Source: an uncultured Prevotellaceae bacterium (GTDB taxonomy: Bacteria; Bacteroidota; Bacteroidia; Bacteroidales; Bacteroidaceae). Taken from it: DNA of 64,000 bases. The DNA lies in assembly GCA_902784615.1 (NCBI GenBank), contig CACZVN010000011.1, positions 1-64,000 of the forward strand, given 5' to 3'. The translations under genes and the position numbers were made by a program. Under the pieces are notes generated by a model. It was not told the DNA's origin. It made no database searches and saw only the letters and a list, made by a program, of their open reading frames with translations. This document shows positions 9,942 through 18,153 of this stretch, piece after piece. Positions within the stretch are counted from its first letter, which is position 1. Each line of letters opens with the position of its first letter.

Positions 9942-10028
9942 CGATTAACTGATAGTAAATGACGAAGAACAATTTATAAATCTTGTTAAATATTTGAGGG
10001 AATCCATTGTCGAATGAAAAATAGTTCA

Positions 10029-10037
10029 TATCTTTGC
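10029..10037 (+). promoter_or_regulatory. -7 promoter box for the SPFH operon
   Basis: TATCTTTGC with ATTG at 10006-10009, 19 bp upstream, as a weak -33 element. The expected transcription start falls inside the palindrome described next. Confidence 0.7.
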
Positions 10038-10054
10038 GATATCAAAATGATATC
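10038..10054. promoter_or_regulatory. Palindromic candidate operator at the SPFH promoter
   Basis: GATATCA-AAA-TGATATC is a perfect 7-bp inverted repeat directly abutting the -7 box and covering the predicted transcription start. A repressor bound here would block initiation. The Arc-like ribbon-helix-helix protein encoded by the second gene of the operon is an obvious candidate ligand, by position only. Confidence 0.5.
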
Positions 10055-10085
10055 ACTTTCATCAACCAATTAAAATAAATAAGGT

Positions 10086-11051
10086 ATGGAAACAAAAGAG
10101 TATGCATTCAAGGGAATGGTAATGAACGGCTTCCTGATGCTGTTCGTCAACATCGCAGTGGCCATCCTGTCAATCGTAGGAATCGTGTATAGTATCATCC
10201 TGCTCGACGGCAGCAACGGCGCCTGTGGCGGTTGGCTGTTGGGTGGCAGTTTCCTGTTGCTCATCATCAACATCATCATGTGGTGCGGACTGATGATGCT
10301 GGAGCCCAACGAGGCCAAGGTGACCACATGGTTTGGTAAGTACAGCGGCACCTTCTCGCAGACAGGTTTCTTCTGGATCAATCCGTTCTACGGCACCAAG
10401 AAGGTTTCGCTCCGTGCCCGTAACCTCGACGCCGAGCCCATCAAGGTGAACGACAAGACGGGTAACCCCGTGATGATCGGTCTGGTGCTCGTGTGGAAAC
10501 TGAAGGACACCTACAAGGCCCTCTTCGAAGTCGATTCCCAGACGATGGCCTCACAGCCTAATGCCGTGGGCAGTGACACAAAGGGTCTGATGAACGCCTT
10601 GGAGAACTTCGTGCGTGTGCAGAGTGACGCTGCTTTAAGGCAGGTGGCAGGACAGTATGCCTACGATGATGAGGACACGAAGGCAGGAGAGCCCACCCTG
10701 CGCTCGAGTGCAGACGAGATCAACGAGCAACTGGAGCAGAAACTCGACGAACGACTCGCCCTCGCTGGCATCGAGGTGGTAGAAGCCCGCATCAACTATC
10801 TGGCCTACGCTCCTGAGATTGCTGCCGTGATGCTGCGCCGTCAGCAGGCTTCGGCCATCATCACCGCCCGTGAGAAGATCGTGGAGGGTGCTGTCTCAAT
10901 GGTGAAGATGGCCCTCGACAAACTCTCCAACGAGAATATCGTAGATCTCGACGACGACAAGAAGGCCGCCATGGTGTCTAATCTGCTCGTGGTACTCTGT
11001 GGTGACGAATCTGCTCAGCCCGTTGTGAACACAGGAACACTGAACCATTAA
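10086..11051 (+). CDS. SPFH/band 7 (prohibitin-homology) domain membrane protein
   Basis: A 321-residue protein with two N-terminal transmembrane helices (about residues 10-40 and 48-72), then the segment LEPNEAKVTTWFGKYSGTFSQTGFFWINPF typical of SPFH domains. A helical region rich in Glu/Ala follows (EARINYLAYAPEIAAVMLRRQQASAIITAREKIVEGA, split about residues 236-272), as in stomatin/flotillin-like proteins. Such proteins form oligomeric rings in membrane microdomains. No NfeD partner is present. It is the first gene of a three-gene operon, with the Arc-like gene 27 bp downstream. Confidence 0.85.
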   Translation: METKEYAFKGMVMNGFLMLFVNIAVAILSIVGIVYSIILLDGSNGACGGWLLGGSFLLLIINIIMWCGLMMLEPNEAKVTTWFGKYSGTFSQTGFFWINPFYGTKKVSLRARNLDAEPIKVNDKTGNPVMIGLVLVWKLKDTYKALFEVDSQTMASQPNAVGSDTKGLMNALENFVRVQSDAALRQVAGQYAYDDEDTKAGEPTLRSSADEINEQLEQKLDERLALAGIEVVEARINYLAYAPEIAAVMLRRQQASAIITAREKIVEGAVSMVKMALDKLSNENIVDLDDDKKAAMVSNLLVVLCGDESAQPVVNTGTLNH

Positions 11052-11078
11052 AAGGTAAAAAAGTAAAAAGGTAAAACG

Positions 11079-11267
11079 ATGGCCGAGAAGAGTACCAAAA
11101 GTTTTATCCTCCGCGTTGACGCTGAGACGATGAACGCTATAGAGGCTTGGGCTGCGGACGAGTTCCGCAGCACCAACGGCCAACTGCAGTGGATCATCAC
11201 CGAGGCCCTCCGCAAAGCCAAGCGGCTGCCCAAAAAGAAGAAAGACAATGGAACAGAACAACTTTGA
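11079..11267 (+). CDS. Arc-like ribbon-helix-helix DNA-binding protein
   Basis: A 62-residue basic protein. The N-terminal KSFILRVDAETMNAIEAWAA matches the beta-strand/first helix pattern of Arc/MetJ ribbon-helix-helix repressors, with LQWIITEALRKA as the second helix and a Lys-rich tail. Such proteins dimerise and insert the beta-ribbon into the major groove. Its last 20 bp overlap the start of the DUF1648 gene. Similar names are often given to antitoxins, but no toxin gene is adjacent. A more economical reading is autoregulation of the SPFH operon, possibly through the palindrome at 10038-10054. Confidence 0.8.
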   Translation: MAEKSTKSFILRVDAETMNAIEAWAADEFRSTNGQLQWIITEALRKAKRLPKKKKDNGTEQL

Positions 11268-11733
11268 TATAAAGAAGATTAAGGTGTATCGCACCACAGA
11301 GGCTACCGTCTTTGAGGTTGCGTTCGCCATCGTGGCCATCATCGTATGGGGTCTGATCATCTGGCTCGTGCATCGTGCCCCCGACATTGTACCCACCCAT
11401 TTCGATGCCTCAGGAAAGCCCAATGCCTACGGCACACCAGTAGGAGCCACCATCCCCTGTATCATCCTCACGATAGCAGCTATTGTTATGATGGTGTTGG
11501 CCTACTTCCCGCGGCATATCAACATGCCCTTCAAGATTACCAACATCCAACAGGTAAAACTCACCATCCGTCAATTACGAATCGCGGGCATCACCTTCCT
11601 GTTCTTGCCCTTGACAGTAGCCTATATGATGCTGGGCATGAAGACGCCCTCAGCGACACCCTTGTTGGTGGTGGTTGGACTGATCCTCCTGGAATTTATC
11701 GTCACGTCAATCCTGATCTATCGGGCGAAGTAG
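11248..11733 (+). CDS. DUF1648 domain membrane protein
   Basis: A 161-residue protein with four predicted transmembrane helices (about residues 20-42, 70-90, 112-132, 138-158). The soluble segment between helices 1 and 2, RAPDIVPTHFDASGKPNAYG, is the DUF1648 signature also found in the N-terminal part of SdpI-type immunity proteins. Its molecular function is unknown. It overlaps the Arc-like gene by 20 bp, which argues for co-translation, and ends 5 bp before the convergent CotH gene. Confidence 0.8.
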   Translation: MEQNNFDIKKIKVYRTTEATVFEVAFAIVAIIVWGLIIWLVHRAPDIVPTHFDASGKPNAYGTPVGATIPCIILTIAAIVMMVLAYFPRHINMPFKITNIQQVKLTIRQLRIAGITFLFLPLTVAYMMLGMKTPSATPLLVVVGLILLEFIVTSILIYRAK

Positions 11734-11738
11734 GAAAA

Positions 11739-13382
11739 TCACATCTTGTCGAACTGGTCCTTCAGCCAGTCCATGCGGATGTTGAGCCACTCCTTGAGAT
11801 TCTCCACCTCATTCATATAGGATCCCCAGACATCCCTGTTTCTCCAGGTCTTGTTGTACAACACCTGCCACTTGTTGTCGTTCTCCTCAACAGATAACTT
11901 CAGATAATTGGCATCGGCATTGATCTCTGCCATGATGGCGGACTTCTTGGAGTAGAAATACTGATAACGCTCCTTCACCAGTTGTACGAAATACGGATCC
12001 CTGAAGAGTTGCGATATCCACGGCTGATTCTTGATCTGAAACCCTTGCGGACGACTATCACAACCATCACCGCCGCTATCTGCATTACCAAAGGCGATAT
12101 CGTAATCCCATAGGGGACCCATGAAGATCTTCTCACCAGGCACCCATGTCATATAGGTACTTGACCATCGGATAGCATCCCAGGTCTTGGCGATCTCATT
12201 GATGACATACCATTCCACCATCGACTCTGCATCAAAGTACTTGCGCCACCCAGTCTCTTCGTCTTTGAAGTTGCTACCATAGAGTGCTGTTTCTGCCACA
12301 TAAATTTGACTCTTGGCCTGATTGAATTTCTGGTCATACATCTTGACTTCTGGTGCCTTGATATTAATAGGTTGTGACAGGTGATTTGTACGGAAATATC
12401 TGGCATCAGCCTCTCCTGGAGCATAGGCATCTATTTCCAAAAGGAATCCATCGTCTCCGATGTCAACTCTGTGTTTCGAGACGTTAACCTTCTCTGCAAT
12501 CTGATATGTTCCCTGATACTTGCCATTCAGGAACACTTCAGCAAACCGGGTCCTGGGCGTCCAAGAGAGTTTGCTGATGCTGCCCAGATAGTATGCAAGC
12601 CTGTTACGGATCATCGATTTGTCAGCATAGTTAGCCAAGAATGCCCACATCTTGCCAGAAGGCATTCCAAGGATGCTCTCCTTGTTCTCGAACATCACCT
12701 TATAGGGCTTCTTGGGGAGATCCCATGTGGAGTTGCCCCTACCCTTGATCTGCATATCTGCCTCAAACACTTCGCCTGCAGAACGTGTGACCACGTCTTC
12801 CTGGATCTTAATATGTCCCTTTTTGAATTCGATCTTTGAATAAATATCCTTACCGTCATTCGTCTCTATCCAACATACGGGCAGACCCGTGAAGGCATGG
12901 ATCTGTACCTGATATGTCCTGGAACTTGCTCCCTTTTCCACTTTTAGCACGACAGGGCGGCCAAAATCAACAGGGGTGATATCACTGACAATCGGACTAT
13001 TATCAATGCTGACATCTCCAACGCTCGTGAAATGAGGTATGAACTGTTTGTTACTGGCGATATGGGGTACCCAACCTTCAATCAGGCTGTCACCGATAAT
13101 CTCACAATAAACATTACTGATCAGGTTCGAGGAATTCTGAGATTCCAGGAATTGGAACTCCAAGATACAAGGTTCTGTAACCACAGTGGTCGTATCGGGT
13201 ACATACACCGTATCACGCTCATACACCGTATCACGTACGATCACCGTATCAGGCGTCGTCTTTCCAGGAGCGCCCGTATTCTCTGGTTTTTCGGATTCCA
13301 CTGCATCTTCACTCGTTGAACATGATAAAAACATGCAGAAAAGGGACAGAGCAAACGCGAGACTAAAAGTTTTTCCTTTCAT
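11739..13382 (-). CDS. CotH-kinase family lipoprotein
   Basis: A 547-residue lipoprotein: signal peptide with lipidation cysteine C21 (FLSC), then acidic residues (STSED) consistent with surface export in Bacteroidota. A low-complexity linker follows with repeated DTVYxxDT units (about residues 45-68) and a beta-sandwich region. The CotH domain spans about residues 195-450: RGNSTWDLPKKPYKV, ANYADKSMIRNRLAYYLG, FLNGKYQGTYQIAEK and the metal-binding GPLWDYDIAFGN. CotH of Bacillus phosphorylates spore-coat proteins; the substrate here is unknown. It overlaps glf by 4 bp as the last gene of a surface-glycan operon. Confidence 0.9.
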   Translation of the reverse strand: MKGKTFSLAFALSLFCMFLSCSTSEDAVESEKPENTGAPGKTTPDTVIVRDTVYERDTVYVPDTTTVVTEPCILEFQFLESQNSSNLISNVYCEIIGDSLIEGWVPHIASNKQFIPHFTSVGDVSIDNSPIVSDITPVDFGRPVVLKVEKGASSRTYQVQIHAFTGLPVCWIETNDGKDIYSKIEFKKGHIKIQEDVVTRSAGEVFEADMQIKGRGNSTWDLPKKPYKVMFENKESILGMPSGKMWAFLANYADKSMIRNRLAYYLGSISKLSWTPRTRFAEVFLNGKYQGTYQIAEKVNVSKHRVDIGDDGFLLEIDAYAPGEADARYFRTNHLSQPINIKAPEVKMYDQKFNQAKSQIYVAETALYGSNFKDEETGWRKYFDAESMVEWYVINEIAKTWDAIRWSSTYMTWVPGEKIFMGPLWDYDIAFGNADSGGDGCDSRPQGFQIKNQPWISQLFRDPYFVQLVKERYQYFYSKKSAIMAEINADANYLKLSVEENDNKWQVLYNKTWRNRDVWGSYMNEVENLKEWLNIRMDWLKDQFDKM

Positions 13383-14518
13383 ATATCCTCCAACTTTAAA
13401 ACCTTCTCAACAATCGGTGCCATGTCGTAATATTTATACTCCGCCAGACGTCCTCCAAAGAGCACATGGTCTTCCCGGGCTGCCAATTGGTGATATTTGG
13501 CTGCCATCGCATTATTACGCTCATCGTTGACAGTATAGTAGGGTTCCATACCTTCCTGATACTCCGTAGAATATTCACGGCTGATCACCGTCTTAGGACA
13601 GTTATAGACTGCGTCGCCAAACATTTCAAAATGCTTATGCTCAATAATACGGGTGTAAGGAATCTCCCTTTCCGTATAGTTCATCACCGCATTACCTTGG
13701 TAGTTGGGCATATCCAAAACTTCTTCTTCGAACCTCACGGTGCGCCAGTCCAATCTTCCAAACTGATAATCATAATACGCATCAATGGCTCCCGTATAGA
13801 CAATCTTGTCGGCCACACTCTCCCAGTAAGGGCGGTTTTCAAGGAAATCTGTATTCACCCGTGTCTCCACGCCCTCCAGAAGTCCGTCGATCAGTAGGTT
13901 GTATCCCCCAATGGGAATACCTTGATACTTGTCATTGAAATAGTTGTTATCATAGACGAAACGCACTGGAAGTCGCTTGATGATAAACGCAGGCAGATCG
14001 GTGCACTTTCGTCCCCATTGTTTCTCGGTATAGCCTTTGATCAGTGTCTCGTAGATATCCCTTCCTATCAGCATCAGGGCTTGTTCCTCCAAATTACGAG
14101 GTTCCTGAACCCCTGCGGCCTGCATAGCAGCCACAGCATCAGCCTTCTGCTCATCAATCTTCTTTTTAGCCTCTTCTGGTGTAATTACGCCCCACATCTG
14201 ATAGAACGTATTCATATTAAAAGGCAAGTTATAGTGTTTCCCCTGATAGTTGGCTATCGGCGAGTTCGTATAACGGTTGAAAGGTACGATGGCATTTACA
14301 AAATCCCATACCTTCTTATTATCCGTATGGAAGATGTGAGCCCCATACTTATGCACACGGATCCCCTCAACCTCCTCACAATAGATGTTCCCACCCAAAT
14401 GAGGACGCTTGTCGATGACCAGACATCTCTTACCCTTCTGTCTGGCGAGATAAGCAAACGTGCTGCCATACAAGCCTGCACCTACTATCAGATAATCGTA
14501 CGCTTTTCTCATCTTCAT
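13379..14518 (-). CDS. glf: UDP-galactopyranose mutase
   Basis: Flavoenzyme interconverting UDP-galactopyranose and UDP-galactofuranose, the donor for Galf-containing surface glycans. 379 residues with N-terminal FAD-binding YLIVGAGLYGSTFAYLARQK followed by KRPHLGGNIYCE, and the GLF domain with YTEKQWGRKC and IPIGGYN. It overlaps the glycosyltransferase gene upstream (14515-14518) and the CotH gene downstream by 4 bp each (ATGA), so all three are probably translationally coupled. Its presence suggests galactofuranose in the product of this operon. Confidence 0.96.
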   Translation of the reverse strand: MKMRKAYDYLIVGAGLYGSTFAYLARQKGKRCLVIDKRPHLGGNIYCEEVEGIRVHKYGAHIFHTDNKKVWDFVNAIVPFNRYTNSPIANYQGKHYNLPFNMNTFYQMWGVITPEEAKKKIDEQKADAVAAMQAAGVQEPRNLEEQALMLIGRDIYETLIKGYTEKQWGRKCTDLPAFIIKRLPVRFVYDNNYFNDKYQGIPIGGYNLLIDGLLEGVETRVNTDFLENRPYWESVADKIVYTGAIDAYYDYQFGRLDWRTVRFEEEVLDMPNYQGNAVMNYTEREIPYTRIIEHKHFEMFGDAVYNCPKTVISREYSTEYQEGMEPYYTVNDERNNAMAAKYHQLAAREDHVLFGGRLAEYKYYDMAPIVEKVLKLEDI

Positions 14519-15963
14519 TTACGCTTATAGAAATACAACCGACGGCCAGTCCCTTCGCCCGTGACAGCCTGAAGGGCATAGTCGTGGATTACCTTGATGC
14601 TATCCAGAGACAGCGACACCTTCTCTTGGAACGGCTCTGCCGTGATCACCCAGACAGGGTTAATCCTATCAAAACTCTCCTTTTCATAATTCAAGAGTCT
14701 TTCCGAGATCAGCAACTGGAAATGGAGCATTACCCTATTGGCCTGTGTCATACCATGTCTATTCAACACGGCCAAGCCGTCGAAGCTGGCACTGTTCCAG
14801 ATACGGTCTTTCTCCTCCCCGGGTATTTTCTGAATCACTTTGTCAGCCTCCTCATAGAACACCTGATCCTGATGAAGGCCCAGATTAGCCATATAGAATT
14901 TCAAGGGAATCAGGAAGAAAAACATCAAGAAGACCAGTGCCTTCTGCCATCTGTTCGATGCCTCGTACAGATAGGCTGTCGCGACGACCGTAACAGGTGC
15001 AAAGATAATAAAATAATTACCCCAGCCCTTGTTTCCTAAGGCAACAAAAGAGCCGACATAGCATAGAGCAATCAGGACATTGAGCGTCGTCACTCTTTTC
15101 TTCAAAAACAACAGCGACAGGATTACCAGTGTCGTCAAGCCATAGAACAGATAAACACGTCTTCTGTCAGTTGACACGGCCGCGGGGGCAGACATATATT
15201 CAAAGTTGAATGTAAAGGTGCCGTAGATCATCTCTTCGATGCCTTGGCTGCCATATAATACCCAGATCGCCAGACAACAGACGGCAATGAAACAGGCCCA
15301 ACCAAGGAACATCACGACCAAGGACTTCATCAAGTTGACTGGTGTGACCGTTGTTTTCTTATATAGATGATAGACCGTATAGACCAAGACAGCACAACAT
15401 GGGGCTGCCATATTGTTGATTCTCAGGAAGGTGACGGTCCCAAGCGATATACCCATCAGGAAAAACGCTTTAGAGGAGATCGCCCTACCCTCTACGAAAT
15501 GACGGACAAAGACATACAGGCAATAACTGATGGGTAGCAGACTCCACTCCTCAGTAAGATTTCCGTCGGAAAGAACCAGGATATAGGAGAACAGACCAAT
15601 GACCACCGGCCATATTGTGTTATGTGACTTGACAAACAGGGAGGCTATCAGCCACCAGATGTAGGTAACCGCCGCGATATTGACACAGAAAAGCAGAAAC
15701 AGGCCCCATCTTCCTGGGATCAACCACTGGCTGAATGCATTGATGAAATAAACAACTGGTCCTTTATGGTCAAACAAATCCAGATACGGCACCTTTCCCT
15801 GAAGCATAGCCAGACCCATCTGCTTGAAGACCACCGAATCACAGCCTTCATAGACCCCGAGAGGGGTGATTGAAAAGGCCAGAAGCAACTGATAGCTCAT
15901 GGTGACCAAGAGTATCAGGAGGAACACGCCCCATCTGCCTTTCACTGAAACACTGTTCATCAC
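14515..15963 (-). CDS. Polytopic GT-C-type glycosyltransferase (GT39-like)
   Basis: A 482-residue protein with about ten transmembrane helices. After the first helix the loop contains YEGCDSVVFKQMGLAML and then YLDLFDHKGPVVYF. The acidic residue in the first periplasmic loop and the DHKGP motif are typical of GT-C enzymes that use lipid-phosphate sugars (ArnT/PMT-like). The C-terminal part is a small soluble domain. The acceptor is unknown. It overlaps both neighbours by 4 bp. With GtrA and a polyprenyl-phosphate glycosyltransferase upstream, it is the likely periplasmic transfer step. Confidence 0.8.
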   Translation of the reverse strand: MMNSVSVKGRWGVFLLILLVTMSYQLLLAFSITPLGVYEGCDSVVFKQMGLAMLQGKVPYLDLFDHKGPVVYFINAFSQWLIPGRWGLFLLFCVNIAAVTYIWWLIASLFVKSHNTIWPVVIGLFSYILVLSDGNLTEEWSLLPISYCLYVFVRHFVEGRAISSKAFFLMGISLGTVTFLRINNMAAPCCAVLVYTVYHLYKKTTVTPVNLMKSLVVMFLGWACFIAVCCLAIWVLYGSQGIEEMIYGTFTFNFEYMSAPAAVSTDRRRVYLFYGLTTLVILSLLFLKKRVTTLNVLIALCYVGSFVALGNKGWGNYFIIFAPVTVVATAYLYEASNRWQKALVFLMFFFLIPLKFYMANLGLHQDQVFYEEADKVIQKIPGEEKDRIWNSASFDGLAVLNRHGMTQANRVMLHFQLLISERLLNYEKESFDRINPVWVITAEPFQEKVSLSLDSIKVIHDYALQAVTGEGTGRRLYFYKRK

Positions 15964-16688
15964 CGATTGTTCTTGAGATTCCTATTGATAGTCCTGAAGT
16001 CACCCAGCGCCTTCCAACCGATCTTCATGATACGCTTCATGTTGATGGAGTTAACCCCACCCTGACGTGGTCTGAAGGTAATGGGATACCAGCCGATGCT
16101 GTAATCCCATTTCTTGGCAATAGCCGAGATAGCCACGTTACACAGGAAATAGTCATGGGGAATCACGTCCATGATACGCTGCAGTTTGTCAGTGCGCATG
16201 AGACGGAAAGGCGTATTGGCATCCGTCACCCATTCATGGAACATCAACCAGACAATCAGTCGCAGCGTCTTGCTGACAAAAACCCTGTTGGCACCGTCCT
16301 GACGTCCTTTCCTAACCCCTATCTGGAAATCGTAACGATCGCGGTTCTCCCACATCTGCCAGAACTCATCGGGATTGGTCTGTCCATCACTGTCCGTCTG
16401 AAACACGTAGTCGGCACCCTTGGCTATGGCATAGCGATACAGATAGAGCACAGTGGCACCATGGCCGCTGTTAGGCTTATCCAAAGGCTCCAGCAATGGA
16501 TACCGTTCCTTCAGACCCTGCATGATGGCATAGGTATCATCCTTACTGCCGTCATTAGCAATCACTAATCTAGCCTCGCCCTCTGCCGAGAGTTTCACGA
16601 CAACGGGATACCACTGTCTGATGGTTTCTTCAATATTCTTTGCCTCATTATAGGCCGGCATCACCAGATACACTTTCTCCATGCTCAT
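15960..16688 (-). CDS. Family 2 glycosyltransferase, polyprenyl-phosphate hexose synthase-like
   Basis: A 242-residue cytoplasmic GT2 enzyme: VMPAYNEAKNIEETI at the N-terminus, IANDGSKDDTY (nucleotide-sugar binding) and QTDSDGQTNPDEFW (DxD-like metal site), with FRPRQGGVNSIN near the end. It resembles dolichol/polyprenyl-phosphate mannosyltransferases but lacks a C-terminal membrane domain; the separate GtrA protein next door can supply that. The start is at 16688 or, two codons later, 16682. Its 5' end overlaps the GtrA gene by about 41 bp, so the two are probably co-translated as a GtrA/GtrB pair. Confidence 0.9.
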   Translation of the reverse strand: MSMEKVYLVMPAYNEAKNIEETIRQWYPVVVKLSAEGEARLVIANDGSKDDTYAIMQGLKERYPLLEPLDKPNSGHGATVLYLYRYAIAKGADYVFQTDSDGQTNPDEFWQMWENRDRYDFQIGVRKGRQDGANRVFVSKTLRLIVWLMFHEWVTDANTPFRLMRTDKLQRIMDVIPHDYFLCNVAISAIAKKWDYSIGWYPITFRPRQGGVNSINMKRIMKIGWKALGDFRTINRNLKNNR

Positions 16689-17088
16689 TCGGTTTAAAAG
16701 TAAAATATTTGTTCACAAGGAACTGGAAGAAGACTACCAGTACAATCGACAGCAGCTTCGACACGATTTTGTTCAGTGCAAAAGTATTGATACAGGTATA
16801 AAGGATCAGGTTACTCAGAAGGAGTCCTGTAAAACCGACACAAAGGAATATGCCAAAGCGACGGCCTGTTTTATCCTTCACCTTGAAATTGTAATTGCGG
16901 TTCAGTATGAAACTGGTTGAAATACCAGCCACGACGCTGATACAGTTAGCAACGATATAATGTACCCCAAACACTTGTACCAATACCGTATAGACGGCAA
17001 AGTCAAGCCCCGATGAAAACGAGCCGATGATGCCATACAGGATCAAGTGGTGAAACTTCTGGTACAGTGTCTTTATGAGATCCTTCAT
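16648..17088 (-). CDS. GtrA family membrane protein
   Basis: A 146-residue protein with four transmembrane helices, recognised from YGIIGSFSSGLDFAVYTVLV, SFILNRNYNFKVKDKTGRR and FLVNKYFTFK. GtrA proteins are thought to flip polyprenyl-phosphate-linked sugars. It is the first gene of the five-gene minus-strand operon; a -7 box sits 34 nt upstream. The reading frame extends 41 bp into the next gene with a hydrophilic tail. Confidence 0.9.
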   Translation of the reverse strand: MKDLIKTLYQKFHHLILYGIIGSFSSGLDFAVYTVLVQVFGVHYIVANCISVVAGISTSFILNRNYNFKVKDKTGRRFGIFLCVGFTGLLLSNLILYTCINTFALNKIVSKLLSIVLVVFFQFLVNKYFTFKPNEHGESVSGDAGL

Positions 17089-17122
17089 GCCATATTACAG
17101 ATTATTACAACTAATCATTCTG

Positions 17123-17131
17123 CAAAGATAC
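17123..17131 (-). promoter_or_regulatory. -7 promoter box for the GtrA-CotH operon
   Basis: TATCTTTGC on the minus strand, 34 nt before the GtrA ATG. It is the only such box found for the five-gene operon. Confidence 0.65.
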
Positions 17132-17168
17132 GGCATTTTTCTGAATTAACGTTAAAAAAATATAGAAA

Positions 17169-17202
17169 TTTGTGATCTAACAGGAAATCTCCTTAATTTT
17201 GC
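17169..17202 (+). promoter_or_regulatory. Promoter of the aldose epimerase gene
   Basis: TTTG at 17169-17172 and TAATTTTGC at 17194-17202, separated by 21 bp, match the Bacteroidota -33/-7 pair. The ATG follows 41 nt later. Confidence 0.7.
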
Positions 17203-17243
17203 GACATTTGAATGCGGCAAGTCATCAAAAATGAAATAAAACT

Positions 17244-18116
17244 ATGGTAGAACTACGAAATGACCAACTCTCCATCCTCGTATCGGAGAAAGGAGCCGAA
17301 CTTCAAAGCATCAAAGATGCTGACGGCAAGGAATATCTTTGGCAAGCAGACCCCAAGTACTGGCCACGCCACTCCCCCATCCTCTTTCCTCTGGTGTGCA
17401 GTGTCAACGATGAGACCTATCGTATCGAAGGCCACGAGTACCACCTGCCGCGCCACGGCTTTGCCCGTGATGCCGAGTTTAAGTTGATTTCCCAAAGTGA
17501 GCGTAAAGTCACCCTTGCCCTCGAATCCTCCGAAGAGACAAGAAAGGTCTATCCCTACGACTTCACTCTCAGCGTCAGTTACGTGCTCGACGGTAATCGG
17601 ATCGGTGTTATCTGGCATGTCCACAACACTGATACGCGCGAGATTCACTTCCAGATTGGCGGACACCCGGCTTTCAACATACCAGACATGAAGGCTGGCG
17701 AAAACCAATACGGGCGCATCCGTCTTGACAACGAAGAACCAATGTATGCCCTTCACAGCCATGGCGACGGCTCCCACGACATGGACGAGGTACCCTTCGT
17801 CGAGGCTGAAGACGGTATAATGGAATTCTCTAACAATACCTGGCGCAACGACTCTATTAAAATCCACAAGTGCCAGCTCCATCGTGCCGAACTGCTCAAC
17901 AAGGCCGGCGAGCCCGAGGTGACCGTCACCTTCCGCACACCTGTTGTCGCTTTCTGGAGTCCCTATGGCAAGGAGGCACCTTTTGTCTGCATCGAACCTT
18001 GGTACGGCATCGGCGATCCTCGCGGTTTCAAGGGCGAGTTCAAGGACAAGCCCCTGATGAACCACCTTCAGCCTGGAGCCAGTTTCATGAGCAAATACGA
18101 AATAACGATCGGATAG
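17244..18116 (+). CDS. Aldose 1-epimerase family protein
   Basis: A 290-residue protein of the galactose-mutarotase-like fold. Seen motifs are GAELQSIKDADGKEYLW, the histidine-containing HSPILFPLV and HGFARDAEF, and IGGHPAFNIP near residue 150. These match the YeaD/LacX-type hexose-6-phosphate or aldose mutarotase group. No signal peptide is visible, so it should act on intracellular sugars. It has its own promoter and is convergent with rsgA, 37 bp away. Confidence 0.9.
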   Translation: MVELRNDQLSILVSEKGAELQSIKDADGKEYLWQADPKYWPRHSPILFPLVCSVNDETYRIEGHEYHLPRHGFARDAEFKLISQSERKVTLALESSEETRKVYPYDFTLSVSYVLDGNRIGVIWHVHNTDTREIHFQIGGHPAFNIPDMKAGENQYGRIRLDNEEPMYALHSHGDGSHDMDEVPFVEAEDGIMEFSNNTWRNDSIKIHKCQLHRAELLNKAGEPEVTVTFRTPVVAFWSPYGKEAPFVCIEPWYGIGDPRGFKGEFKDKPLMNHLQPGASFMSKYEITIG

Positions 18117-18139
18117 AGGGTATCCCACCAGATAGGATC

Positions 18140-18153
18140 ATCCGATATCGGAT
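18140..18153. repeat. Perfect 14-bp palindrome between convergent genes
   Basis: ATCCGATATCGGAT abuts the rsgA stop codon and lies 24 bp after the epimerase stop. There is no T-run, so a terminator role is doubtful. Confidence 0.5.

Noticed and set aside
11079-11733. Toxin-antitoxin pair (Arc-like antitoxin plus DUF1648)
   Set aside because: The partner is a multi-pass membrane protein without toxin motifs, and the pair is embedded in an SPFH operon, so autoregulation fits better.
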